Shown here: piece by piece, positions 45,075-53,480 of the stretch
How the letters are laid out: every line of letters begins with the position of its first letter
Position numbering within the stretch: the first letter of the stretch is position 1
Assembly: GCA_902792105.1 (NCBI GenBank)
Contig: CADAYK010000006.1
Coordinates: forward strand, 26,007 to 90,006
From: an uncultured Ruminococcus sp.
GTDB taxonomy: Bacteria > Bacillota > Clostridia > Oscillospirales > Acutalibacteraceae
Length of the DNA: 64,000 nucleotides
Direction: 5' to 3'
Notes under the pieces: generated by a model
What the model was told of the DNA's origin: nothing
What the model saw: the letters and a program-made list of their open reading frames with translations, nothing else
Databases searched by the model: none
Translations under genes and position numbers: made by a program

Positions 45075-45578
45075 TCAGTATTCTCTTTCCTCTTTGGGGA
45101 TTTTTTTCTTTACCGGCTCGGGTTCCTCGGTTTTATTCAGTCTTAAAACCATGGCAACGCTGGCAAGGAACGAAAGCACAACATAAAGAAGCATTTGAAC
45201 CACGGAACCGATTTGCATTGCGCTGACAGGCACAACCATCAAAATCGACATGATCGCGGCAAAGTTAAAAATCAATGAACAAACGTTTTTAAGATTGCGC
45301 TGAGTGTCGAGCGCGCAAAGGAAGAATCCGGCAACGGGAATAATGACAAGCAGGAAGTACGGAACAAACCTTACAATTCCTCCGACCTTATCAACATCTC
45401 CAAGTGAGCTTAAGATCTTGTATATTACCGAAAACACCGATTCATCCTTGATCTGTGTGCCGTCAGTGCTTCTCATTAAAACAAACGGCGAGGTGCACAG
45501 AAAAATCTGGAAAAGGTACATAAAACACATTGTAAGACGTAATCTTTTTCTTTGTTTATTCTCAGGCAGCTTTCTCAT
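45075..45578 (-). CDS. Four-helix membrane protein, unknown function
   Basis: A 167-residue protein with about four hydrophobic segments (LTMCFMYLFQIFLCTSPFVL, YFLLVIIPVAGFFLCALDTQ, LIFNFAAIMSILMVVPVSA, MLLYVVLSFLASVAMVLRLN) and a charged tail (EEPEPVKKKIPKEE). I do not recognise a family. The start at 45578 is behind GGAGGAAAA; the frame extends further upstream with no ribosome site. It is divergent from the GH13-DUF1653 gene. Confidence 0.75.
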   Translation of the reverse strand: MRKLPENKQRKRLRLTMCFMYLFQIFLCTSPFVLMRSTDGTQIKDESVFSVIYKILSSLGDVDKVGGIVRFVPYFLLVIIPVAGFFLCALDTQRNLKNVCSLIFNFAAIMSILMVVPVSAMQIGSVVQMLLYVVLSFLASVAMVLRLNKTEEPEPVKKKIPKEEREY

Positions 45579-45606
45579 TATTTTCCTCCGTTTAATTACT
45601 GAAACT

Positions 45607-45635
45607 ATTGTATCACAAAAATTCCATTTGCACAA
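45607..45635 (-). promoter_or_regulatory. Promoter of the membrane-protein gene
   Basis: TTGTGC (45630-45635), 17-bp spacer, TACAAT (45607-45612). Its -35 overlaps the -35 of the opposite promoter. Confidence 0.7.
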
Positions 45636-45656
45636 TACATATTTTTATGATAAAAT
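45628..45656 (+). promoter_or_regulatory. Promoter of the GH13-DUF1653 gene
   Basis: TTGCAC (45628-45633), 17-bp spacer, TAAAAT (45651-45656). The palindromic TTTGCACAA region serves as -35 box on both strands. Confidence 0.7.
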
Positions 45657-45703
45657 AGGCATGTACATTTTTAAAACTTTTTTGTGCAAAGGAGAATACT
45701 GAT

Positions 45704-47314
45704 ATGAGTTTTATAAATGAATCGATTATTTACAATATTTATCCGCTCGGCTACTGCGGCGCTCCAAAGGAAAACGATTTTGTACAGAGCTACCGCCTTG
45801 ACAAGCTTTATGATGTTATCGGTCACTTAAAAAGCCTGAACGTAAACGTTATTGTATTCAATCCGCTTTTTGAAAGCAGCAGGCACGGTTATGATACGAT
45901 CGATTACAAAAAGGTTGACAGCCGATTGGGCGACAACGAAAGCTTTAAAAAGCTTTGCCGCACCCTGAAGGACAACGGGATCCGCGTTATGCTTGACGGC
46001 GTGTTTAACCACGTGGGACGCGATTTTTGGGCGTTTAAGGACGTTCAGGAGAAAAAGTGGGACTCGCCCTACTGCGGATGGTTCCAAAACCTTAACTTCA
46101 ACGGAAACAGTCCCTACGGCGACCCGTTTTGGTACGAGGGCTGGTCGGGACACTACGACCTTGTAAAGCTCAACCTCAAAAATCACGACGTAGTAAATTA
46201 TCTTCTTGACGCCGTCAGCTTCTGGATAGATGAGTTTGACATTGACGGTCTGCGCCTTGACGCCGCAAACGTCATTGACTTTGACTTCTTCAAAAAGCTG
46301 AAAGCCCTGTGCAAAAGCAAAAAGCCCGATTTTTGGCTTTACGGCGAGGTTGTCGGCGGAGACTACAGCCGCTGGGCAAACGACGAAATGCTCGATTCGG
46401 TAACAAACTACGAATGCTACAAGGGAATTTACTCAAGCCACAACGACCGCAATTATTTTGAAATTGCCCATTCGCTGCAAAGGCAGTTCCAAAACGGCGG
46501 TATATATCAGAATATTTACACCTACAACTTTGTTGACAATCACGATGTTAACCGCATTGCAAGCGACCTTCGCAACAAAAACCACCTTTACAATGTTTAC
46601 ACGATGCTCTACACAATGCCCGGCGTTCCGTCGGTTTATTACGGCAGCGAATTCGGAATTGAAGGCAAACGCACTCACAACAGCGATTACGACCTGCGTC
46701 CTTGTCTTGATTTAAACAATGTTCCCAACGCCAACCTTCAGCTTTGCGAACACATTTCAAGGCTCGGAAAGGTAAGGCTCGCGCTTGAAGCCTTAAAATA
46801 CGGCAAGTTCGAAAACGTTAATATAATGAACGAAAAGCTTGTTTACAAACGGTTTACCGATAATCAAACCGTGTTTGTTATGTTTAATCTTACCGACCGA
46901 GAGGAACGCGTCGGCTTTGATTCGCGCTGCAGCGCAAAGCTTACCGATGTTTTGGGCGGCAACGAGGTTTTCGACTGCAACGGCTGGTGCGAATTGCCCG
47001 TTGCTCCCTATTCCGCAAGGATTTTGGTCGTTAACGACGGAAGCTTTAAGCTTGACGAAAGCCCAAAAGCCAAAAGCGCTCCGGTTAAGGAGGCAAAACC
47101 CGGGGATGAGGAAATAACGCCCGGAAAATACCGTCACTTCAAAGGCGGCGAATACGAGGTAACAGGCTTTGCAAAGCACAGCGAAAGCGGCGAAAAGCTT
47201 GTTATCTACAGAAGCCTTAAAGACAAAAACGAGGTCTGGGCAAGACCTTACGATATGTTTAAGGAAACAATTTGGCACGACGGAAAACAGATCAAAAGAT
47301 TCACAAAATTCTGA
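45704..47314 (+). CDS. Cytosolic GH13 glycosidase fused to DUF1653
   Basis: A 536-residue protein with no signal peptide. The GH13 barrel has IYPLGYCGAPKEN at the start, the conserved VMLDGVFNHVGRDF, nucleophile Asp186 in DGLRLDAANV, acid/base Glu215 in WLYGEVVGG, and Asp281 in FVDNHDVNRI. This layout resembles neopullulanase/cyclomaltodextrinase-type enzymes without the N-terminal domain. After a beta C-domain and a Lys/Glu/Pro-rich linker (about 445-470), residues about 472-536 form a DUF1653 domain (KYRHFKGGEYEVTGFAKHSE, VWARPYDMFKETIW). It probably splits imported maltodextrins. GGAGAA precedes the ATG. Confidence 0.92.
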   Translation: MSFINESIIYNIYPLGYCGAPKENDFVQSYRLDKLYDVIGHLKSLNVNVIVFNPLFESSRHGYDTIDYKKVDSRLGDNESFKKLCRTLKDNGIRVMLDGVFNHVGRDFWAFKDVQEKKWDSPYCGWFQNLNFNGNSPYGDPFWYEGWSGHYDLVKLNLKNHDVVNYLLDAVSFWIDEFDIDGLRLDAANVIDFDFFKKLKALCKSKKPDFWLYGEVVGGDYSRWANDEMLDSVTNYECYKGIYSSHNDRNYFEIAHSLQRQFQNGGIYQNIYTYNFVDNHDVNRIASDLRNKNHLYNVYTMLYTMPGVPSVYYGSEFGIEGKRTHNSDYDLRPCLDLNNVPNANLQLCEHISRLGKVRLALEALKYGKFENVNIMNEKLVYKRFTDNQTVFVMFNLTDREERVGFDSRCSAKLTDVLGGNEVFDCNGWCELPVAPYSARILVVNDGSFKLDESPKAKSAPVKEAKPGDEEITPGKYRHFKGGEYEVTGFAKHSESGEKLVIYRSLKDKNEVWARPYDMFKETIWHDGKQIKRFTKF

Positions 47315-47325
47315 TAAAGAAATAA

Positions 47326-47363
47326 CGCGCACAAGGCATACTCGCTTTGTGCGCGATTTTTTC
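47326..47363 (+). terminator. Terminator of the GH13-DUF1653 gene
   Basis: GCGCACAA pairs with TTGTGCGC around a GCATACTCGC-type loop, then GATTTTTTC. Confidence 0.85.
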
Positions 47364-47369
47364 TGTCTT

Positions 47370-47511
47370 ATACTGATTCCTGATAGAAAGTAGACTTATA
47401 TTTTGCGAGGTTATTTTTCGAAAGACAAGGCGAAGGACGCGGCAAGGCTGCCGCCTTGCAAGGACGACAACGCAGTATTGCGGAAAATAGACCGCAAAGA
47501 TTGTCTACTTT
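47370..47511. repeat. Repeat A, copy lacking its right end (142 bp)
   Basis: Matches 7645-7786 at all but six positions, from ATACTGATTCCTGATAG through GATTGTCTACTTT, then diverges so that the right terminal repeat (TTATTAGGTATTAGTAT) is missing. It lies between the two GH13 genes. Confidence 0.8.
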
Positions 47512-47515
47512 AATG

Positions 47516-47545
47516 TGCACAAAAATACTTGTATTTCATTGTGCA
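47516..47545. promoter_or_regulatory. Palindrome upstream of the alpha-amylase promoter
   Basis: TGCACAAAAATAC and GTATTTCATTGTGCA are 13-bp inverted arms apart from a 2-nt bulge, separated by TT. The position 10 bp upstream of the -35 box suggests an operator or activator site (inference). Confidence 0.45.
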
Positions 47546-47554
47546 GAGTGCAAA

Positions 47555-47583
47555 TTGAATATGATGCCGAAATTTGATATGAT
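47555..47583 (+). promoter_or_regulatory. alpha-Amylase promoter
   Basis: TTGAAT (47555-47560), 17-bp spacer, TATGAT (47578-47583), about 50 bases before the start codon. Confidence 0.7.
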
Positions 47584-47633
47584 TATGTGTGATCGTGCAT
47601 AAAAATGCAAAGGTAATTTTAGGAGTGATGAAA

Positions 47634-49805
47634 TTGAAAAGGATATTTACAAGCGTTGTGCTTTCGGTTTGCATGCTTTTGTCATGCGTGACCGTATGCG
47701 GTTTTTCCGCAACCGCAGCCTCCGCAAACGATCCGGGGGTTTCCGCCGAGGCTTCCGGCAGCGTTGCGGCTGACTACGGTCTTGCCAAAAACGTTAAGGA
47801 CGGTCAAATTTTGCAGGCTTGGAACTGGAGCTACAGCGGCATTAAAAACAACATGAAAAAAATCGCCGAACAGGGTTTTTCCGCTGTTCAGACATCCCCC
47901 ATCCAAACCATTAAGGAAAGCACGCAGGGCAAATCCATGCAGGGGCACAATTGGGTTTACTATCAGCCCATCAATTTTAAAATCGACACCGCATCAAGAA
48001 ACGCTCTGGGCACCAAGTCCGACTTTAAGGAGATGTGCGACGAAGCTCACAAGTACGGCGTAAAGGTTATTGTCGACGTGATTTTGAACCACATGGCTAA
48101 CAAGGGCAACAACACCTTGTCCGACAGCATTCCGTCAGACATACGAAACGACGAAAACTGCTGGCATTCCGTTACGGTGAACACCAAAAACTGGCAAAGC
48201 CGCTATGACATTACCCACCACTGTATGAACGGTCTTCCCGACCTTAACACCGGCAATTCCAAAATTCAAAATTACGAGATCGCGTTTATGAAGGAATGTA
48301 TCGACTGCGGTGCTGACGGCTTCCGTTTTGACGGCGCAAAGCACATTGAGGTTCCGGACGATTACGAAAACGCGAGCAGTAACTTCTGGAACAGGGTGAT
48401 CAATACCATCACTACTTACGCCAAGGGCACCCGAGGTATTACACCTTACTATTACGGCGAGATCCTCAGCTCTACAGGCGGCGGGCAGCATATAGTAAAC
48501 CAATACAACAATTATATGAGTATTACCAGTGATGAAGTATCGAAAGCTATCCGCATTGGTGTCAACAGCGGCGACGCTAAAAGCGCCAAAAGAACCGATT
48601 TCAGTTATAGTGACGGTTCAGCTCCGCCGCCGAAATATGCTGTTTTGTGGAATGAATCCCATGATACCTATAAATCCAACGTTACAAGAGGTTTAAGCAA
48701 CAAAACTATGAAAAAAACCTGGGCGATCGTCGGTACCCGCGGTGAGGCACAGGCTATGTACTTTGCGCGTCCGAGTGATTTCAGCGATCCAATCGGTTTG
48801 GCAAGCGTAACAGCCTGGGGCGACAAAGAGGTTGCGGCGGTAAACCACTTTAAGAACTACTTTGTCGGTCAGTCCGAGTATTTGTCGGCGAGCGGCTCGA
48901 TTGTTTACAACGAGCGCGGTAAATCAGGCGTTGTGTTGGTCAATGTCGGCGGCGACAGCGCAAGCGTAAGCGTAAAGGCAAACAAGATGTCAAGCGGCAC
49001 CTATAAGGACGAGATCACGGGAAATACCTTCACCGTATCGGGAGGTATGATCAAAGGTAAGATCGGTTCCACGGGCGTTGCAGTTGTATACAATCCCAAG
49101 CTGCCAAGTCCCACAGCCTCGGTTTCTCCGGGTTCATCAACTTACAAGACCGATTCACTGACGCTGACACTCAAATACGAAAATGCTTCCTCCGGTCAGT
49201 ATTCAATTGACAACGGTTCATTTAAAAGCTACTCAAACGGTCAGCAAATCACCGTCGGTTCGGGCAAGGCTTTCGGCTCAGTTACCACCGTTAAAGTAAA
49301 GTCAAGCAACAGCCTGGAAACCTCGGATGTTAAAACCTACACCTATACCAAGGTCGATCCATCCGTTGAACAGCAAATTTGGTTTGATACCTCGCAGTAC
49401 CACTGGTCAAACGTTTTCGCGTATATTTATATAGATGATAACAATAAGGCTTCAAGCTGGCCGGGAATACAGATGAAAACCGATTCGTCCACAGGCTACC
49501 GTTATTTAGATGTTCCCGAAGGCTTTGAATACGGCAAGGTGATATTTACCGAAGGCGAAGGCGCAACCACCAACCGTTATCCTGCATCTCAGGAGCCGGG
49601 CATGGATTTGAGCGGACAAACCGTAATTTTCCGCAGCAATAAGCTTGAGGCTTATAACCCCGGCGGAACAAAACCAACCGATCCGCCCCGGACTACTGCT
49701 CCCGCAACAACGCCGACCGAGCCGACTGCGCCCTCTGCAAAAATATTGATCGGTGACGCTACCATGGACGGCATTATAAGCATAAACGACGCAACGCCGA
49801 TATAA
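47634..49805 (+). CDS. Secreted AmyE-like alpha-amylase (GH13_28 type) with CBM26, cut in dockerin
   Basis: The frame encodes 723 residues: signal peptide (KRIFTSVVLSVCMLLSCVTV), then a barrel very like Bacillus AmyE (ILQAWNWSYSGIKNNMKKIA, AVQTSPIQTIKE) with nucleophile Asp233 in GFRFDGAKHIE, acid/base Glu276 in YYGEIL and Asp344 in NESHDTYK. After the barrel come a beta linker domain, a CBM26 starch-binding module (about 577-675, IWFDTSQYHWSNV and SSWPGIQM), a Thr/Pro linker and the first half of a type I dockerin (GDATMDGIISINDAT). A one-base loss near 49797 then gives the stop at 49803. The start is a TTG eight bases after AGGAG; the in-frame ATG at 47628 is an alternative. Confidence 0.88.
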   Translation: MKRIFTSVVLSVCMLLSCVTVCGFSATAASANDPGVSAEASGSVAADYGLAKNVKDGQILQAWNWSYSGIKNNMKKIAEQGFSAVQTSPIQTIKESTQGKSMQGHNWVYYQPINFKIDTASRNALGTKSDFKEMCDEAHKYGVKVIVDVILNHMANKGNNTLSDSIPSDIRNDENCWHSVTVNTKNWQSRYDITHHCMNGLPDLNTGNSKIQNYEIAFMKECIDCGADGFRFDGAKHIEVPDDYENASSNFWNRVINTITTYAKGTRGITPYYYGEILSSTGGGQHIVNQYNNYMSITSDEVSKAIRIGVNSGDAKSAKRTDFSYSDGSAPPPKYAVLWNESHDTYKSNVTRGLSNKTMKKTWAIVGTRGEAQAMYFARPSDFSDPIGLASVTAWGDKEVAAVNHFKNYFVGQSEYLSASGSIVYNERGKSGVVLVNVGGDSASVSVKANKMSSGTYKDEITGNTFTVSGGMIKGKIGSTGVAVVYNPKLPSPTASVSPGSSTYKTDSLTLTLKYENASSGQYSIDNGSFKSYSNGQQITVGSGKAFGSVTTVKVKSSNSLETSDVKTYTYTKVDPSVEQQIWFDTSQYHWSNVFAYIYIDDNNKASSWPGIQMKTDSSTGYRYLDVPEGFEYGKVIFTEGEGATTNRYPASQEPGMDLSGQTVIFRSNKLEAYNPGGTKPTDPPRTTAPATTPTEPTAPSAKILIGDATMDGIISINDATPI

Positions 49806-50472
49806 AGCCTCTTTCAGGCAAGGCTAAAATAGCCGCCGACGTCAACTCAGACGGTTACATCACAATCAAGGACGCCACCGCAGTCCAGCAGTATTTGGCT
49901 TTTAAATTAAGTCAGTCGGGCAACTGCGGAAAATATGTCGAAGAAACACCGGACTCAAAGGTATTTTTTATGAACACCGAGGGATGGAGTTCCGTAAAGG
50001 CATATTTCTGGAGCGATGATGACGCGCATATGATGACATGGCCGGGCAACGATATGCAAAGCGAAGGCGGAAACATCTACAGCGCCGATATCCCAAGCGG
50101 CGCCACACACGTTATCTTTAACAAGGGCGACGGCAGCGGCAAGACTCCAACCCTCGATGTGCAGGCAGGCAAAATTTACTCGGACGGAAACTGGCTAAGC
50201 TATTCGGGCGGCAGTTACGACATAAACACGGTTTATTTCAAAAACACCGAAAACTGGAGCACCGTTATGGCGTATTTTTGGAGCGATGACGAACCGCAAA
50301 TGATGACATGGCCCGGAATTGATACGCAAAACGAGGGCAACGGCGTATTCAGCGCGGTTATCCCGGACGGAGCCACGTACGTCATCTTCAACAAGGGCGA
50401 CGGCAGCGGCAAGACCGGCAAGCTTACTGTTCACGGAGGTCAGATTTCGAGAACGGCAGCTGGCACAGCTGA
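49799..50472 (+). pseudogene. Detached 3' part of the alpha-amylase: dockerin half and two CBM26 modules
   Basis: Reading one frame back, 49799 onward gives the rest of the dockerin (AADVNSDGYITIKDATAVQQ) and two tandem CBM26-like modules of about 80 residues: VFFMNTEGWSSVKAYFWSDD with MMTWPGND (49955-50205) and VYFKNTENWSTVMAYFWSDD with MMTWPGID (50225-50470). They are clearly recent duplicates. No start codon with a ribosome site exists, so this part is not translated independently. A second one-base deletion (TTTT to TTT at 50445-50447) removes the expected ending FENGSWHS and its TGA at 50470; the frame runs on to 50560. Confidence 0.8.
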
Positions 50473-50494
50473 CAGCAATAATTCAACAAACATT

Positions 50495-50533
50495 AAATAT
50501 CCACCGGTCAAAGCGAACCGGTGGATATTTTTT
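50495..50533 (+). terminator. alpha-Amylase terminator
   Basis: AAATATCCACCGGT pairs with ACCGGTGGATATTT (perfect 14 bp), followed by a T-run. It lies just after the inferred original stop codon at 50470-50472, supporting that as the gene's true end. Convergent uvrA ends at 50544. Confidence 0.85.
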
Positions 50534-50543
50534 TCCGATAAAA

Positions 50544-53360
50544 TTATAATATTTGTTTAAGATACTGTCCCGTAAAAGATTTTTCGTTCTTCGCGACCTG
50601 CTCGGGAGTACCCTGAGCGATTATCTTTCCGCCCATGTCGCCGCCCTCGGGACCGAGGTCTATAATATGATCGGCGGTTTTTATCAAGTCAAGGTTATGC
50701 TCGATAACTACCACGGTGTTGCCGCCCTCGACAAGAAGCTGAAGCACCTCGGTAAGGCGGTGAACGTCGGCGATGTGCAGTCCCGTTGTGGGCTCGTCAA
50801 GGATGTAAATCGTCTTGCCCGTGCTGCGTTTACTGAGCTCGGTGGCAAGCTTTACGCGCTGAGCCTCGCCGCCCGAAAGCGTTGTGGCAGGCTGACCGAG
50901 CTTGATATAACCCAAGCCGACATCATACAGCGTTTTGAGCTTGCGGTGAAGCTTTTCATGGTTTTTAAAAAACTCCATGGCTTCCTCAACGCTCATATCG
51001 AGAACGTCGCTTATATTTTTGCCCTTGTAGCGAACCTCAAGGGTTTCGCGGTTGTAGCGCTTGCCCTTACATACCTCGCAGGGCACATAAACATCCGACA
51101 AAAAGTGCATTTCAATTTTAATGATACCGTCGCCTTGGCACGCCTCGCACCTGCCGCCCTTTACATTGAACGAAAAGCGGCTTTGAGTGTAACCGCGCAT
51201 TTTCGCGTCGTTTGTGGTGGCAAAAAGCGAACGTATGTCGGTAAACAAGCCTGTATATGTCGCAGGATTTGAACGCGGAGTGCGCCCGATCGGGCTTTGG
51301 TCGATCTCGATCACCTTGTCAAGGTTCTCGATGCCGCGTATTTCCTTATGGGCACCCGAAATAGTTTTTGCGCGGTTGAGCTCGCGCGCGAGAGTTTTAT
51401 ACAGAATCTCGTTTATCAGCGAGCTTTTGCCCGAGCCCGAAACGCCCGTTACACACACAAGCTTTCCGAGCGGGATTTTAACGTTGATGTTTTTAAGGTT
51501 ATTTTGAGACGCGCCGATAATTTCAAGGCTCTTGCCTGTTCCCTTCCGCCTTTTTTCCGGGACGGGAACAGCGCGTTTGCCGCTGAGATACTGCCCTGTA
51601 ATGCTCTGCTCACAGGCTTTTATTTCGTCCACAGTGCCTGTGCAGACGATCTTGCCGCCGTGAATTCCGGCTCCCGGTCCCACGTCAACAATGCAGTCCG
51701 CGGCGTACATTGTCTCCTCGTCGTGTTCAACCACGATAACGGTGTTTCCGAGGTCGCGCAAGCGCTTTAGAGTAGCAAGGAGCTTTTCGTTGTCGCGCTG
51801 GTGAAGTCCGATGCTCGGCTCGTCAAGGATGTACAGCACGCCCATAAGCGAGCTGCCTATTTGGGTTGCAAGCCTGATTCGCTGGCTTTCGCCGCCGCTG
51901 AGTGTTCCCGAGCTGCGCGAAAGCGTAAGATATCCGAGACCTACGCTTTTAAGGAAGTTGAGCCTTTCCCTGATCTCCTTGATGATCTCCTCGCCGATGA
52001 TCGCTTCCTTCTCGGTTAATTCTAATGAAGAAATAAAATCGAGAGCGGCTGTCACCGACATCTTGCAGAGATCGGCTATGTTGATCCCGCCTACGGTAAC
52101 GGCAAGGCTGCCCTTTGAAAGACGTTCTCCGCCGCATTCGTCACACGGGATCTCCGCCATATAGGAGCGTATCTCGTCCTTTACCCAGTTGCTGCTGCTT
52201 TCGCGGTAACGGCGGTCAAGGTTAGTAATGATACCCTCGAATTTATGCTGATAAGTACCGCTTCCGTAAGCCGATTTCCGGTGAATCGTCAGACTCTCCT
52301 CGCCCGTGCCGTAAAGTATCTTTTTTATAACGTCGTCGGGTATATTCTCCACAGGCTCCGACAGCGAAAATTTATATTTCTTTGCGAGCGCTTCAAAATA
52401 CATTGCGGCGATCTGGCTGCCTTCCATTGCCCAGCCGCTTCCCTTGATTGCGCCGTCGCGTATGCTTTTTTGACGGTTTGGAATAATCTTATTCTCGTCG
52501 ATTTTAAGAAAAACACCGAGTCCGGTGCACTTGGGACAGGCGCCGAAGGGGTTGTTAAAAGAGAACATTCTCGGCGACAAATCCTCAATGCTTACTCCGT
52601 GGTCGGGGCAGGCATATTTTTGCGAGAATACTACATCCTCGTCGCCGAAGTTGACCATAATCAGTCCGCCGCCGAGCTTTGACGCCGTTTCAATGCTGTC
52701 TGCAAGGCGCGAGGTTATTTCGGGCTTAATCACAAGTCTGTCCACGATAACCTCTATATTATGCTTTTTATTTTTCTCTAAAGGAATTTTTTCTGATAAG
52801 TCATAGATAATTCCGTCGGCGCGAACGCGCACAAAGCCCGACTTTGAAGCCTTTTCAAGAACCTTAGCGTGCTCGCCCTTTCTTCCGCGCACAACAGGAG
52901 CCATAACCTGAATCTTGGTTCCCTGCTCATAGCTCATAATTTTGTCAACGATTTGGTCTACGGTCTGCTGGAGTATTTCACGGCCGCAAACCGGACAATG
53001 AGGAACGCCGATTCGCGCGTACAGCAGACGAAGGTAATCGTAAATCTCGGTTACCGTACCGACAGTTGAACGGGGATTTTTTGATGTGGTTTTTTGGTCT
53101 ATTGATATTGCGGGAGACAAACCTTCGATACTGTCAACGGCAGGCTTGTCCATTTGCCCCAAAAACATCCTCGCATAGCTTGAAAGGCTTTCCACATAGC
53201 GGCGCTGTCCCTCGGCATAAATCGTGTCGAAGGCAAGCGAGCTTTTGCCCGAGCCCGAAAGTCCGGTGATCACCACAAGCTCGTTGCGCGGTATTTCAAC
53301 GTCAATATTTTTTAAATTGTGCTCTTTAGCGCCTTTTACAATAATTTTGTCCTGAGCCAT
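50544..53360 (-). CDS. uvrA: Excinuclease ABC subunit A
   Basis: A 938-residue DNA-damage sensor of nucleotide excision repair. Two ABC-type ATPase modules are present: Walker [15 protein letters not shown] near the start and [14 protein letters not shown] near residue 630. ABC signatures are [15 protein letters not shown] and [14 protein letters not shown]. Zinc-finger CPVC, CPKC and CEACQGDG motifs, and the late [14 protein letters not shown] also fit. UvrB and UvrC are not in the window. Confidence 0.97.
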   Translation of the reverse strand: MAQDKIIVKGAKEHNLKNIDVEIPRNELVVITGLSGSGKSSLAFDTIYAEGQRRYVESLSSYARMFLGQMDKPAVDSIEGLSPAISIDQKTTSKNPRSTVGTVTEIYDYLRLLYARIGVPHCPVCGREILQQTVDQIVDKIMSYEQGTKIQVMAPVVRGRKGEHAKVLEKASKSGFVRVRADGIIYDLSEKIPLEKNKKHNIEVIVDRLVIKPEITSRLADSIETASKLGGGLIMVNFGDEDVVFSQKYACPDHGVSIEDLSPRMFSFNNPFGACPKCTGLGVFLKIDENKIIPNRQKSIRDGAIKGSGWAMEGSQIAAMYFEALAKKYKFSLSEPVENIPDDVIKKILYGTGEESLTIHRKSAYGSGTYQHKFEGIITNLDRRYRESSSNWVKDEIRSYMAEIPCDECGGERLSKGSLAVTVGGINIADLCKMSVTAALDFISSLELTEKEAIIGEEIIKEIRERLNFLKSVGLGYLTLSRSSGTLSGGESQRIRLATQIGSSLMGVLYILDEPSIGLHQRDNEKLLATLKRLRDLGNTVIVVEHDEETMYAADCIVDVGPGAGIHGGKIVCTGTVDEIKACEQSITGQYLSGKRAVPVPEKRRKGTGKSLEIIGASQNNLKNINVKIPLGKLVCVTGVSGSGKSSLINEILYKTLARELNRAKTISGAHKEIRGIENLDKVIEIDQSPIGRTPRSNPATYTGLFTDIRSLFATTNDAKMRGYTQSRFSFNVKGGRCEACQGDGIIKIEMHFLSDVYVPCEVCKGKRYNRETLEVRYKGKNISDVLDMSVEEAMEFFKNHEKLHRKLKTLYDVGLGYIKLGQPATTLSGGEAQRVKLATELSKRSTGKTIYILDEPTTGLHIADVHRLTEVLQLLVEGGNTVVVIEHNLDLIKTADHIIDLGPEGGDMGGKIIAQGTPEQVAKNEKSFTGQYLKQIL

Positions 53361-53390
53361 AATTACTATTCCTTTTATTTTACTAAAAGT

Positions 53391-53419
53391 ATTCTACCAC
53401 ATTTTATTATAAATATCAA
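53391..53419 (-). promoter_or_regulatory. uvrA promoter
   Basis: TTGATA (53414-53419), 17-bp spacer, TAGAAT (53391-53396). No clear LexA box was seen. Confidence 0.65.
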
Positions 53420-53443
53420 CAATTTTTCGAAAATAAGTTCGAG

Positions 53444-53475
53444 AAAAATACGACGGATCGCTCCGCCGTATTTTT
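53444..53475. terminator. ftsH operon terminator
   Basis: AAAAATACGACGGA and TCCGCCGTATTTTT pair (one mismatch) with a TCGC loop. The ACGGATCGCTCCGCC core also occurs in the hairpin near 29980. Confidence 0.75.
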
Positions 53476-53480
53476 ATTGA

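Noticed and set aside
49785-49810. Programmed ribosomal frameshift in the alpha-amylase
   Set aside because: No slippery heptamer or stimulatory hairpin at the junction, and a second independent deletion near the end argues for mutation or error.
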